Below are positions 33,607-42,801 of a DNA stretch of 64,000 nucleotides, piece after piece. Positions within the stretch are counted from its first letter, which is position 1; each line of letters opens with the position of its first letter. Source of the DNA: Catalimonadaceae bacterium JC749 (lineage in GTDB: Bacteria > Bacteroidota > Bacteroidia > Cytophagales > Cyclobacteriaceae); assembly GCA_021730635.1 (NCBI GenBank), contig JAJNNC010000019.1:58600-122599 (forward strand), given 5' to 3'. The notes beneath the pieces were generated by a model that was not told where the DNA came from, ran no database searches, and saw only the letters and a list, made by a program, of their open reading frames with translations. The position numbers and the translations under genes are program-made.

Positions 33607-36198
33607 ATGTTGCTGAAAATCATGAGGTATGTATCCTTCTTGCCGCTTATTTTTTGGTTCTTCCCGATGCTGGCTCAATCTTCCTTCACCCTGCGTGGGC
33701 AAGTGACAGATCAGGCGGGAAATCCGCTGCCAGGGGCTCATGTGTTATTACTGAATACAGCGGTGGGGACTACCACTGGCGGTAATGGACAGTTTGTCCT
33801 TTCTCCATTGCCCGCCGGTGAATACACTTTACAAATCCGATTCGTAGGATACGAGCTTTTTGAGCAGGTTTTACAATTGCCACCCGAAGAGGTTTCCCCT
33901 ATGACAGTGGTTTTGAAGGAAGCTCCCTATAACCTGGAAGGTCTGGTAGTGACAGCCCAGAAAAGAATTCAGGAAGTACAGGAGGTGCCTATTGCCATGA
34001 CCACCTTCGAGTCCCAGTTTCTGCAGCAGACCAATACCTATGAAATGGATGCTTTGTCTGAATATGTGCCAGGGTTACAGGTACAACTTCAGAGCCCTAA
34101 CAAACCCGGATTTGTGATCAGGGGGATTACCAGCGATAATGGTGACTCCCGACTGGAACCCAGGGTATCTGTCTTTCAGGATGGGGTGTCTATCAGTAAA
34201 TCCACCGGATCAGCGTTAGAACTGTATGATCTGGAAAGGGTGGAAATACTGAAGGGGCCGCAGGGCACCCTGTTTGGAAGAGGCGCGCAGATTGGGGCTT
34301 TACACCTGATACAGAATAAGCCCAAAGATCAACTGGAAGCTTCCCTGACCGTGGGGGGCGGTAATTACGGACAGAAACTGCTCAATGGATTTTTCAATAC
34401 GCCCCTTGTAAAAGATAAGTTGTTGCTGCGGGTTGCCGGAATCTACAATGATCATGAGGGGTTCATCAGGAACCTTTCCGGGGGAAAACTGAACGGAAAA
34501 AAAACGGGGGCTTTCAGACCTTCTCTTCGATGGCTGCCTACCGACAAAACAGTCGTTGACCTGATATACAATTATCAGCGAGACACGCCACCGGGTGTTG
34601 CTTTTAAAAGTGGTGTCTATGCTCCTCAGGGTGGCGATACCAGCCCTTTTACTTTTGCCGACCTGGAAAGAGGAAATGATTTATTTATCAACAGGACCGT
34701 ATGGGGTACTACCTTGTTAGTGGATCAGTTGCTCAACAACCGTTGGAATCTCACCTCCATTACAGCCTACCGGGAATTTAAAGCCTTTGAATCTTTTGAT
34801 GCCGATGGTACGGTTGCGCCGGTCTTATGGTTTGGAGAAGATTCCTTTGGCAAGCAATTCAGCCAGGAACTCCGATGGAATTTTTACGATATCGGTAAGG
34901 TCAGCGGTTTTGGCGGTACCAGTTTTTTCTTTGAAAAGGGATACCAGGCGCTTCCTTTTGAAACCGATGAGCGCAGTTTGTTTGTGTTACTGACCCCGAT
35001 TCTCAGGGATTATATTGAGGGATTCCCTATCTTATCGGACGAGGAAAAGGAGGCGTTATTAGCCTTAATACCCGAACGGCCGCTGGTGACACCTGAGGGT
35101 ACCCCTGCTTTGGTCAGTAACCTACCTGAAGCCTCTATTCTGGGAAACCTTTCGGGAGTTCCTCTGAAGTCTTTTCACCGGGAAATGCAGACTAATTTTG
35201 GAAAAAACTATGCGGTCGAGGTATTCGGTGATGCTACCTGGCACCTGACGCAACAGTTGGATCTGACGGCGGGCATTCGGGGTACTTATGAAAATATAAA
35301 CAGTGGCTTAGCCGTAGAAAACGGGGAAACACCCGGAACGCTAAGCTTTATCCTGGGGAATCCACCCAACAATTTATTCGCGCCTACGGAGGGGAGGCAG
35401 GAGGCCCACAGAACCTTCTGGTCGGCGGTGGGAAGGATGGCAGCACATTTTCAATTGAACACTTCGGTTGATTTCTTTGGTACGGTAGCCCGGGGAAGAA
35501 GACCACATGTGGTACTGGTGAATGCCACGGAAACAGAAATCATCAACGATGAGATCGTCTGGAGCTATGAATTAGGCATGAAATCTTTATGGAAAAACAA
35601 GCGTGTGCAGTTTGATCTGAATGGCTATTATTATGATTATACAGATTTTCAGACCACCTATTTTGACCTTACCGACCAGGGATTGCGGCTAATCACCGAA
35701 GATGCCGGCAGTGCGACAGCCTATGGATTTGAATCCTCTCTTCGGTTTTTAGTCAGTAAAACTTTCTCGCTATTTGCCAACTACGGATTCATTGATGCTA
35801 CCATTGATGCAACCGATACCGAAGGCAACCCTCAGGCTTTGGCTGGCAATACTTTCCGACTGACACCCAAGCATTCAGGAGCTGCCGGGCTGGATTGGGT
35901 GATTCCCGTCCACACCAATTTTCAGTGGTTTTTCCGGCCCACCTATAGTTATAAATCGCATGTATTCTTCGAAGAGCAAAACCAGCCAGGCATTGAGCAG
36001 GACGGTTACGGTTTGCTAAATTTCCGCATGGGGGTGAATGCTTTTCAGGAAAAACTTCAATTGATGTTTTATCTGAATAATGCGTTGGATGCGCAGTATG
36101 TCATTGATGCAGGGAATGCAGGCGGCTCTTTTGGAATACCTACTTTTATCCCTGGTCCACCCCGTTTGTGGGGTATACAATTAACAGCGCACCTGTAG
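33607..36198 (+). CDS. TonB-dependent receptor
   Basis: 863 residues (an ATG at 33622 would remove five). Signal peptide ends LAQ near residue 24. A carboxypeptidase-regulatory-like domain (about 27-105, GQVTDQAGNPLPGAHVLLL) is followed by a plug (about 120-235: VPIAMTTFESQFL, PGFVIRGIT, VSVFQDGVSI, LERVEILKGPQGTLFGRGAQIG) of the siderophore/vitamin receptor type rather than SusC type, then a 22-strand barrel. A long segment around residues 440-520 is poorly like other receptors and may be an extended loop. Ligand unknown; an iron chelate is an inference from the plug type and the adjacent VIT transporter. Confidence 0.92.
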   Translation: MLLKIMRYVSFLPLIFWFFPMLAQSSFTLRGQVTDQAGNPLPGAHVLLLNTAVGTTTGGNGQFVLSPLPAGEYTLQIRFVGYELFEQVLQLPPEEVSPMTVVLKEAPYNLEGLVVTAQKRIQEVQEVPIAMTTFESQFLQQTNTYEMDALSEYVPGLQVQLQSPNKPGFVIRGITSDNGDSRLEPRVSVFQDGVSISKSTGSALELYDLERVEILKGPQGTLFGRGAQIGALHLIQNKPKDQLEASLTVGGGNYGQKLLNGFFNTPLVKDKLLLRVAGIYNDHEGFIRNLSGGKLNGKKTGAFRPSLRWLPTDKTVVDLIYNYQRDTPPGVAFKSGVYAPQGGDTSPFTFADLERGNDLFINRTVWGTTLLVDQLLNNRWNLTSITAYREFKAFESFDADGTVAPVLWFGEDSFGKQFSQELRWNFYDIGKVSGFGGTSFFFEKGYQALPFETDERSLFVLLTPILRDYIEGFPILSDEEKEALLALIPERPLVTPEGTPALVSNLPEASILGNLSGVPLKSFHREMQTNFGKNYAVEVFGDATWHLTQQLDLTAGIRGTYENINSGLAVENGETPGTLSFILGNPPNNLFAPTEGRQEAHRTFWSAVGRMAAHFQLNTSVDFFGTVARGRRPHVVLVNATETEIINDEIVWSYELGMKSLWKNKRVQFDLNGYYYDYTDFQTTYFDLTDQGLRLITEDAGSATAYGFESSLRFLVSKTFSLFANYGFIDATIDATDTEGNPQALAGNTFRLTPKHSGAAGLDWVIPVHTNFQWFFRPTYSYKSHVFFEEQNQPGIEQDGYGLLNFRMGVNAFQEKLQLMFYLNNALDAQYVIDAGNAGGSFGIPTFIPGPPRLWGIQLTAHL

Positions 36199-36203
36199 GG
36201 GCG

Positions 36204-36497
36204 TTAGTCTTTCCGGGTAAAAATCTTCACCATCTCTTCCCATTCTTCCTGTAGTGTATAGCGGGGCATTTGTTTACCGGCCCGGGTATACCAATATTGA
36301 GCGTTCAAGGTATCGCCTTCCTTGCGGTGCAGATAGGCATGAATCCAGGCACTTTCACTCGTATTTTTTTGCTGTGCCAGGTCATGGGCTTTTTCCCAAT
36401 CACCCTTTGCCTCATACCACAGGGCTTGTTGCAATACGTCGAGATGCGGAGGGGGAGTCTCCTGGGACAAACTTTCCTTAAATTCTGCTACGGTCAT
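36204..36497 (-). CDS. Small conserved-type protein of unknown function
   Basis: 97 residues, soluble. Helical, with a repeat-like pattern (ALWYEAKGDWEKAHDLAQ then AQYWYTRAGKQMP) that resembles one and a half TPR-like hairpins. No signal peptide. It is convergent with the TonB receptor gene, ends only 5 nt from it, and no terminator separates them. I do not recognise a function; the helical-hairpin reading is from sequence pattern only. Confidence 0.7.
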   Translation of the reverse strand: MTVAEFKESLSQETPPPHLDVLQQALWYEAKGDWEKAHDLAQQKNTSESAWIHAYLHRKEGDTLNAQYWYTRAGKQMPRYTLQEEWEEMVKIFTRKD

Positions 36498-36943
36498 GTG
36501 CGTATTTTCGACAGATCAAATCTGATATTATTTATGATAAGTAGCAAGTTGAAAAAAATGTTTGAGCAATGGATATAATTTTTACGGAAGGGTAGCAGGA
36601 ATCTTCTCGCTGTAAAACATCCATTCAGGCAGATCCTTGGCTGAACCTCTTCTACAATTCTTGAGAGTCTGTATTATTTTTAATTTTTGGTGCATCAATT
36701 TGAAAGAGTATTATGAAATTAATTGTAGGTACAGCAGGCCTTGGTAACCGATAAATATGAAGTCATTTTAGGATGATAGATATAGAAAAAAGGATTTAAA
36801 CTATTTTATTTGCAAATGCCGTTAATTTTTTGCTAATCAATGATTTAAATTCTATCATTTTATGATATTTGTCATTTAGTTTTAAAAAAAAAAGGTGTAT
36901 TTTGTGTAATGCTTTCAACCAGCCACTTTTAAACGCTTACAAT
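36498..36943. promoter_or_regulatory. AT-rich upstream region of the DUF2267 gene
   Basis: 446 nt without a gene. It becomes very AT-rich from 36780 on and contains ATTTGCAAAT (about 36808), ATTTAAAT and repeated ATCATTTTATGAT-like words, as operator regions often do. A near-consensus TATTTTG at about 36898-36904 could be a -7 element. The open frame upstream of 36944 lies inside this region and is not counted as coding. Confidence 0.4.
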
Positions 36944-37441
36944 ATGAACGCGCAGTACAAATCGGAAAAACTTTTAATCGATCTGGATGAAGCTGCCCAT
37001 CAGCTTGCCAGATGTATGAATTGCCCTAATGAGCCTGAAAAAGCCGTTCGAGCGCTGAAAAGCGTTTTTGGTGTTATCAGGAATCGCTTCACCTTTGAAG
37101 AATCCCTGGAATTTGTTGGTTTATTGCCTTTACCATTAAAAGCTATTTATGTGGATGGATGGCGCGTAGGAGAATCAGCGCCGGTTCAACTCCATTCGCT
37201 GGAGGAGCTCATAGATGATATTGTAGCGAACCAATCGTTTGAAGAAAATTGGTATAACAGCAACCGGGATGAGCTCAGAAAAACGATAAAGGCTATCTTT
37301 CAAATGATCGGCAGCCATGTGACAGAAGCGGATATGGAAACAAATGTTTACTATCTTCCTCTGGAAATACAGCACTATCTTCGAAGTGCTACCGTTGAAA
37401 CAAGAGATTCCTACTCTGATACGAGTATCTGGTTATCCTAG
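36944..37441 (+). CDS. DUF2267-family protein
   Basis: 165 residues from the ATG at 36944. The frame runs 25 codons further upstream, but those overlap the AT-rich promoter area and are not family-like. The sequence shows two similar helical halves, each with an (R/K)NRFTFEE..EFVGLLPLPLKAIYVDGW-type block or its counterpart near HVTEADMETNVYYLPLEIQHYL, typical of DUF2267. The biochemical role of this family is unknown; members often sit with stress genes. It is followed by an intrinsic terminator and then a trehalose-synthase-type gene. Confidence 0.8.
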   Translation: MNAQYKSEKLLIDLDEAAHQLARCMNCPNEPEKAVRALKSVFGVIRNRFTFEESLEFVGLLPLPLKAIYVDGWRVGESAPVQLHSLEELIDDIVANQSFEENWYNSNRDELRKTIKAIFQMIGSHVTEADMETNVYYLPLEIQHYLRSATVETRDSYSDTSIWLS

Positions 37442-37522
37442 CTTATATCTTTGTATAGCCTATACGATTTATTTTTACTAAACTTTTTGAATTTTTTTAG
37501 GTTATCTAAAAGAATTGAAGAC

Positions 37523-37552
37523 AAAGCGAAACTAATGTTTCGCTTTATTTTT
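37523..37552 (+). terminator. Hairpin terminator between DUF2267 and treT-like genes
   Basis: AAAGCGAAAC (37523-37532) and GTTTCGCTTT (37537-37546) form a 10-bp stem with a TAAT loop, followed by ATTTTTA. Only about 35 nt remain before the next ATG at 37587, so it may act as an attenuator for the downstream gene. Confidence 0.82.
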
Positions 37553-37586
37553 ATCAGCTCATTGGGATTCATATTTTTTACACTCC

Positions 37587-39056
37587 ATGTATAAAGTCAC
37601 GAACATCAAAGAAGGCGTCAAACTCCGCGACTATGCTACCTATGCTACCCTGTTGCCTTTAGTCAATGAATTTGAAAATGAAGCCGCCCTGGTGACTCCC
37701 GACCTGGAGAAAGTTTGTATCTGGATGATAAATTCTACAGCACAGGGTGGAGGTGTTGCTGAAATGCTGCCCCGTATGTTGAGTATCATGCGGCAAATTG
37801 GGTTGAACGTAGAATGGCTGGTCATGGAGAGTGATGAAACAGCGTTTTTTGAATTTACCAAAAAGGTGCATAATCTGATTCATGGTCAGGGTGATCCCTC
37901 GGTTTCTGAACAGGAAAAAAAAATTTTCCACCATGTTAGTGAAGTCAACAAAGCATCCTTGTTGGCGCAGGTGAAAGATAAGGACATCGTCATACTACAC
38001 GATCCGCAGCCGATAGGACTGGCCAGAATACTGAAGGAAAATCGCGATGTCAAAGTAATCTGGAGGTGCCATATCGGGCTGGATGTTTCAAACGAACAAA
38101 CGGAAGCCGCCTGGACTTTTCTTCAATCTTATTTTCAATACATCGATCATTTTGTGTTTTCAGCTCCGGAGTACATCCCCAAAGGGCTAACCGGAAACGT
38201 TTCTATTATTTATCCTGGGATCGACCCGCTCTCTCATAAAAATCGTGAGCTGCAAACCTATAAGCTCGCTGGTATTTTTGGCAATGCCGGATTACTGGAT
38301 TCTGAGCATCCCAAGGTAACGCCAGACTTTACCCATAAGGTTCAGCGACTGCAGCCCGACGGTAGTTTTGCTCTCGCTTCCCATGGAGAAGATATCGGGT
38401 TACTGTACCGGCCCATTATCACGCAGGTGTCACGCTGGGATAAACTCAAAGGGTTTTTGCCGTTGATGAAAGCCTTCGTGCATCTGAAAAAAAACAAGGA
38501 CCAATTTTGTGATGTTCAATCCAGAGCCGCCCGGATTGTAGAAACAGTACGACTGGTGCTGGCAGGTCCTGACCCGGACTTTGTCAGTGACGATCCGGAG
38601 GGTAAAAGAGTCCTCAAAGAGTTAAGTGATTTCTATCTGAGTTTGGATAAAAGCGAACAACAGGACATTGCAATTTGCAAACTTCCTATGGAGTCTGTCA
38701 AAGAAAACGCGCTGATTGTCAATGCGATCCAGCGAGCCTCCTACCTGGTGGTACAAAATTCAATCAGAGAGGGTTTTGGCCTGACTGCCACGGAAGCCAT
38801 GTGGAAGCAGGTGCCGGTATTGGCGAGTAATGCCTGCGGTTTAAGACATCAGATCCGGAATCATATTGATGGAGTGTTGGTACAAGATCCTGAAGATGAA
38901 GTGGCAATAGCAAGCCATCTTTGTGACCTGCTCGGTAATGATACCAAAGTAGAGAACATGGGATTTAACGCACAAAAGCGGGTGATAGACCACTTCTTAA
39001 TTTTTCATCAGATTGAAGCCTGGTTAAAAACCCTGCATGGTATCATTTCCGATTAG
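37587..39056 (+). CDS. treT: GT4 glycosyltransferase, probable trehalose synthase (TreT type)
   Basis: 489 residues, cytoplasmic, two Rossmann lobes (GT-B). Features of TreT are the early glycine-rich INSTAQGGGVAEMLPRM, HDPQPIGLA, WRCHIGLDVSN and IIYPGIDPLSHKN; the C-terminal lobe has QVSRWDKLKGF and the donor-site EGFGLTATEAMWKQVPVLA. TreT joins NDP-glucose and glucose to make trehalose, or runs in reverse. Length exceeds archaeal TreT slightly through an insert near 225-270. It sits behind a DUF2267 gene and a terminator, consistent with a stress-protectant role. Other trehalose or sucrose-type GT4 functions are possible. Confidence 0.82.
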   Translation: MYKVTNIKEGVKLRDYATYATLLPLVNEFENEAALVTPDLEKVCIWMINSTAQGGGVAEMLPRMLSIMRQIGLNVEWLVMESDETAFFEFTKKVHNLIHGQGDPSVSEQEKKIFHHVSEVNKASLLAQVKDKDIVILHDPQPIGLARILKENRDVKVIWRCHIGLDVSNEQTEAAWTFLQSYFQYIDHFVFSAPEYIPKGLTGNVSIIYPGIDPLSHKNRELQTYKLAGIFGNAGLLDSEHPKVTPDFTHKVQRLQPDGSFALASHGEDIGLLYRPIITQVSRWDKLKGFLPLMKAFVHLKKNKDQFCDVQSRAARIVETVRLVLAGPDPDFVSDDPEGKRVLKELSDFYLSLDKSEQQDIAICKLPMESVKENALIVNAIQRASYLVVQNSIREGFGLTATEAMWKQVPVLASNACGLRHQIRNHIDGVLVQDPEDEVAIASHLCDLLGNDTKVENMGFNAQKRVIDHFLIFHQIEAWLKTLHGIISD

Positions 39057-39162
39057 CACTACTTTTCTCATTGCTTTCCAGGGATCTCAGCAATATACTC
39101 TTGTCGCCTGAAGCGCTGCGAGTAGGCAGAGAAAGTGTCATTGGATCAGTATGAGGTTTAGT

Positions 39163-39196
39163 AAAAAAAGAGAGCCAGGAATTTCCTGGCTCTTTC
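39163..39196 (-). terminator. Bidirectional terminator
   Basis: AGAGCCAGGA (39171-39180) / TCCTGGCTCT (39184-39193). On the minus strand the hairpin is followed by a T run (A run 39163-39169) and ends the T9SS esterase-like gene; on the plus strand a CTTTCTATT tail could end the treT-like gene. Confidence 0.88.
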
Positions 39197-39198
39197 TA

Positions 39199-42100
39199 TT
39201 ACTGTTTGATGAGCTGGAAGGATTGTCTTGTCCTTCCCTGCTGTATCACCAGCACATATCTGCCCTGCGCCATCCTCCTCAAATCAATGGTGAATTCTTT
39301 CTCATGGGCATCAAGCACCAGGTTTTGAAGGAGCGCTCCCTGAGCCGTATACACCCGGGCTGTGGCTCCCTTCGGCACCAGGTCTGTCCATCTGGCCAGA
39401 AAAACACCATCGCTGGGGTTAGGGTAAATAATTGTCAGTGGCTCCTTTTCGTCATCTATGCCGGTGACCTCGTTGACCGTCACTTCGAAGGTGACATAGC
39501 TAGCACATTCCTGCTGAACCATGACCATCAGGTTGGCACTGCCTTTTGCCAGAGCGCCCACCAGTAGTTTGGCTTCTCCCTCTGCTATCACCACTTCTAT
39601 GCTATCGTTTGGAATGACTTCCTCATTGTCGGATACGGCCGTAATCGTTACGTTGGCCAGGTCGGCGTTGCTGATGGTCAATGGAATCTCCAGGGGCAAC
39701 TGAGTCAGAGAAACAGTGATATCTTCAATGGAAGCTACCGACGGAGCAGCCTGGCATACATTAATATTGTCAATGGCAAATCCCTCCGCTGTATTTTCGC
39801 TATCCGAACTGAATTCAAAACGTATCATCACATCGGATTGCCCGGCAGCACCGTCCAAAGGATGGCTGACCGTAATCCATTGGCCGCTTCCTTCTTCGCC
39901 GCTGCCTGTCCAGCCCGTAGCCGTGGTGAACCAATGCTGGGCGTCACCTAAAGCGCCCAGGGTGGTCCAGGTGGCTCCGCCATCGGTTGAGATGCTGATG
40001 GAAAGCAAATCAGAGGGGTCAGCTTCCCACCAGATGTCAAAGGTAAGCACCGGGTCTGTGGTGGCTTCACTAAAGTCAAAGATGGGACTCACCAGATAAG
40101 AAGTATCGTTTACATTGTAGGCTCCTTCCAGGTTGGTTACCCAGGCCTGCTGCCCATCCGAAGCTGCGTCAATGATAGTGCCTCCAGGAACGCCTACCTG
40201 CCATGAGCTGTTGTTTCCTACCACTTTCCATCCGCCGTCTCCTTCCTCAAAACTTTCACTGTAGGTAGGCGCACTGATGGTATCCAACCAGGATAAGACT
40301 ACGGATAAGCTGTCGTTGGACGTATTGCCATCATCAGGCAGTCGGGTAAATACCTCTAACAGATAGTTTCCATAGGCAGAGAGGTCTGCTTGTGTGGTGA
40401 AAGTATAACTAGACGTGCCACCTGCCGGCACCGCTTCTGCTAACGTTTCCACAACGGCCTCCTGGCCATTTAACTGAAAACCTACCTCCAGGTCTGCTAA
40501 ATCTACGGCTCCATGATTTTTAATTTCAATGGTAACAGGGGTGGCAGAAAGATAGGGAAATGATTCCTGTTGCGGGCTGACTATACTGAGCACGCCGGCG
40601 TCGGGTGCGGAACTGCCCACTACCTGGAGCGAGACCGTGTCGCTGGCCGTTGCTCCCATGTCGTTGGTGACGGTGAACACAAAGGAAAAAGTGCCTACCT
40701 GAAGGTCTGTGACCACTAGCGTCTCCTGATCGATACCCGTCAGGGTAAGGCCGGTGCCTTCAATCAGCTCCCACTCAAAACCAGTGATGGCGTTGAAAGG
40801 ATCGTAGCCTGTTCCTACCAGCTGTACACTTTCTGCTGATAGAGCCACAGTTGTATCTTTGCCGGCATTGGCGGTCAAGGCTGATACCGTTACTACTACC
40901 GTGTCAGAAACAAAGCCTTCATTGTCATTGCCCACGGTGAGCACAAATCGGTAGATACCCTGTTCCACATCGGTGACCGTTACCACAGCCGAATCATCGT
41001 TGGTCAGGGTAGCCTTCACATCGCTGATGTCGGTCCATTGATAAGAATTGATGTTGTTATAAGGGTCAGAGCCGCTTCCTTTCAACAATATACTGTCTAC
41101 CGGAAACAGGACAGTCGTATCCGCTCCGGCATTGGCAACCAGGAAGTCGTTGGGAGCTTCTACGAAAATAGTCGCCCTATCTATGGCTTCATTTCCCTCA
41201 TTATCTTTGATCGTTAATTGCAGCTCATAGGTACCTTTGACTAGGTTAGAGACGGTCACTTCGGCCGTGTTGGCATTCTGAAGCATAGCCGTGTTAGGAC
41301 CAATCAGTTGGGCCCAGGTATAGGTATAGGTTTGTCCACTACCGCCACCATTGTCTTCCACACTTCCGGTGAGCATGACACTTTCCACCGGTAATACCAC
41401 CGTGGTATCTGCTCCAGCATTAGCCAGCAGAGAGCGTACATACACTTTCACCAGGTCTTCATCCTTGTTATTGTTGGCATCTGTGACTAGCAGCCGGAAT
41501 TCATAAACACCTATCACCAGGTTGCTGGCTGTCAGGGCACTGGTGTTGGCATTGCCCAATGTGGCATTATTAGGCCCTGACACCTGAGACCACTGGTAGG
41601 TCACACCGGTAGCCGGAGAGCTCTGCCCCTGTAAAACGACAGCGTTAGCCGGCGCCAGAATGGTGGTGTCTTCTCCCGCATCGGCAAAGATAGCTTTGAG
41701 TTTGGAGTAGCGTAAGAACCAGTCGTAAATGGTTTCATCAAACGGATCATGCTCCGGCATTTCCTGTCCGATACCCGTGTTGTCATACGTTCTGGTCCAG
41801 GCATCGTGCCTCTCTTTTTGGTATACGGTAAGTTTAGCGGGTACTAAGGGAGGTGGATTACAACTATTGATATCCTTTTTTACCCGCATAGACTTATCGG
41901 AGGTGATGGTACTGTCATACAGGTTGTGAAAAGCCCAGACAGGCACATCCTTCATTTTACATAAATCCAGAAACTGGCCGTTACCGGCAACAGGAACGTA
42001 GGCGGCTACCTTTTCCGGATTGGAAATAATATAACGATACGCTTCTTTTACAGCAGCACTGAAAGCCGTAATGTATACCCTATTGGGATCTACATTATAG

Positions 42101-42540
42101 TTTTCCAGGATATAATTTACAAAATAAGCAATAGTGTCCGGCACATATTTTCCCTCATCTCCCTGAATACGTTTCCCTTTTTTACCGGTAGGTTGTGGCG
42201 ACATAACCAGAAAAGGATAATCTCTTCCTTTTTTAATCAGTTTGGGAATTCCGATACCTGCGATGGTATCCAGGTCCTGAACAGAACCATTGCCCCTTTC
42301 TCCTAAACCTACCAGGTGGATAATCAGTGGCCATTTCGTCGTAGGTTGTGTATCATAGCCAATGGGAAGATATTCCTGGTAACCGTATCGGACACTCTTG
42401 ACGGTGCCATTGGGATTGTAGGTAACCTCTTTAGGAACCGGCTTCTGTTCGCCCTGCCCCAATGCGACATGAAAACCTGTGAAAAAAAAGATGATGAAAA
42501 TTACTAGGTTAATTCCTGAACTTCGATGTGCATTTTGCAT
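39199..42540 (-). CDS. T9SS-sorted esterase-like protein with four PKD repeats
   Basis: 1113 residues. Signal peptide ends ALG near 28. Residues about 45-285 resemble the PHB-depolymerase/acyl esterase alpha/beta hydrolases (YGYQEYLPIGYD, IIHLVGLGERG, DPNRVYITAFSAA, ERHDAWTRTY). The nucleophile elbow reads AFSAA rather than GxSxG, so activity is questionable. Four PKD-like repeats of about 85-90 residues follow, each opening with ANAG[K/A/E]DTT and closing with a D-[T/L]-V strand. Then come a CARDB-like domain (VSPQQESFPYLSATPVTIEIKNHG), a MAM/choice-of-anchor-like domain with FDIWWEAD, and a C-terminal T9SS domain (IIYPNPSDGVF to the end). It is exported, sorted by T9SS and probably cell-surface or released. 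Confidence 0.88.
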   Translation of the reverse strand: MQNAHRSSGINLVIFIIFFFTGFHVALGQGEQKPVPKEVTYNPNGTVKSVRYGYQEYLPIGYDTQPTTKWPLIIHLVGLGERGNGSVQDLDTIAGIGIPKLIKKGRDYPFLVMSPQPTGKKGKRIQGDEGKYVPDTIAYFVNYILENYNVDPNRVYITAFSAAVKEAYRYIISNPEKVAAYVPVAGNGQFLDLCKMKDVPVWAFHNLYDSTITSDKSMRVKKDINSCNPPPLVPAKLTVYQKERHDAWTRTYDNTGIGQEMPEHDPFDETIYDWFLRYSKLKAIFADAGEDTTILAPANAVVLQGQSSPATGVTYQWSQVSGPNNATLGNANTSALTASNLVIGVYEFRLLVTDANNNKDEDLVKVYVRSLLANAGADTTVVLPVESVMLTGSVEDNGGGSGQTYTYTWAQLIGPNTAMLQNANTAEVTVSNLVKGTYELQLTIKDNEGNEAIDRATIFVEAPNDFLVANAGADTTVLFPVDSILLKGSGSDPYNNINSYQWTDISDVKATLTNDDSAVVTVTDVEQGIYRFVLTVGNDNEGFVSDTVVVTVSALTANAGKDTTVALSAESVQLVGTGYDPFNAITGFEWELIEGTGLTLTGIDQETLVVTDLQVGTFSFVFTVTNDMGATASDTVSLQVVGSSAPDAGVLSIVSPQQESFPYLSATPVTIEIKNHGAVDLADLEVGFQLNGQEAVVETLAEAVPAGGTSSYTFTTQADLSAYGNYLLEVFTRLPDDGNTSNDSLSVVLSWLDTISAPTYSESFEEGDGGWKVVGNNSSWQVGVPGGTIIDAASDGQQAWVTNLEGAYNVNDTSYLVSPIFDFSEATTDPVLTFDIWWEADPSDLLSISISTDGGATWTTLGALGDAQHWFTTATGWTGSGEEGSGQWITVSHPLDGAAGQSDVMIRFEFSSDSENTAEGFAIDNINVCQAAPSVASIEDITVSLTQLPLEIPLTISNADLANVTITAVSDNEEVIPNDSIEVVIAEGEAKLLVGALAKGSANLMVMVQQECASYVTFEVTVNEVTGIDDEKEPLTIIYPNPSDGVFLARWTDLVPKGATARVYTAQGALLQNLVLDAHEKEFTIDLRRMAQGRYVLVIQQGRTRQSFQLIKQ

Positions 42541-42678
42541 TGATAAAAAATTATTATTCTAAATAATTCATACAACCATAAAGCAAACAAGCCAATAGAT
42601 GCCTATTCACTCACAGGATAAAAACTCCACAAAATAACAAAAATTTCTTTAAATAATACCAAAAAATTACGTGTTTAA

Positions 42679-42711
42679 TTTGAAAAAAATTTGTTGTGCT
42701 TCTTAATTTTG
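42679..42711 (+). promoter_or_regulatory. Bacteroidota sigma-A promoter for uvrA
   Basis: TTTG (42679-42682), a 21-nt spacer and TAATTTTG (42704-42711) form a full consensus. Transcription should start near 42718, downstream of the apparent upstream start of the frame at 42691, which fixes the real uvrA start at 42802. Confidence 0.78.
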
Positions 42712-42801
42712 AATTTCATACAGATGAAAGATGTTGTTGGTCAGCACTTTTCGTGTACAAATAGAGTTGATAGTAAAGCTACAAATATATACATTTCTTA
42801 C

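Noticed and set aside
36869..36943. Upstream extension of the DUF2267 gene
   Set aside because: AT-rich promoter-like sequence; the family start fits the ATG at 36944.
23912..39140. Shared 12-mer TAGGCAGAGAAA near 23.9 kb and 39.1 kb as an interspersed repeat
   Set aside because: Two short matches only, with flanks that do not align; could be chance.
42691..42801. Upstream extension of uvrA
   Set aside because: The consensus promoter at 42679-42711 lies over it, so it is not translated from this transcript.
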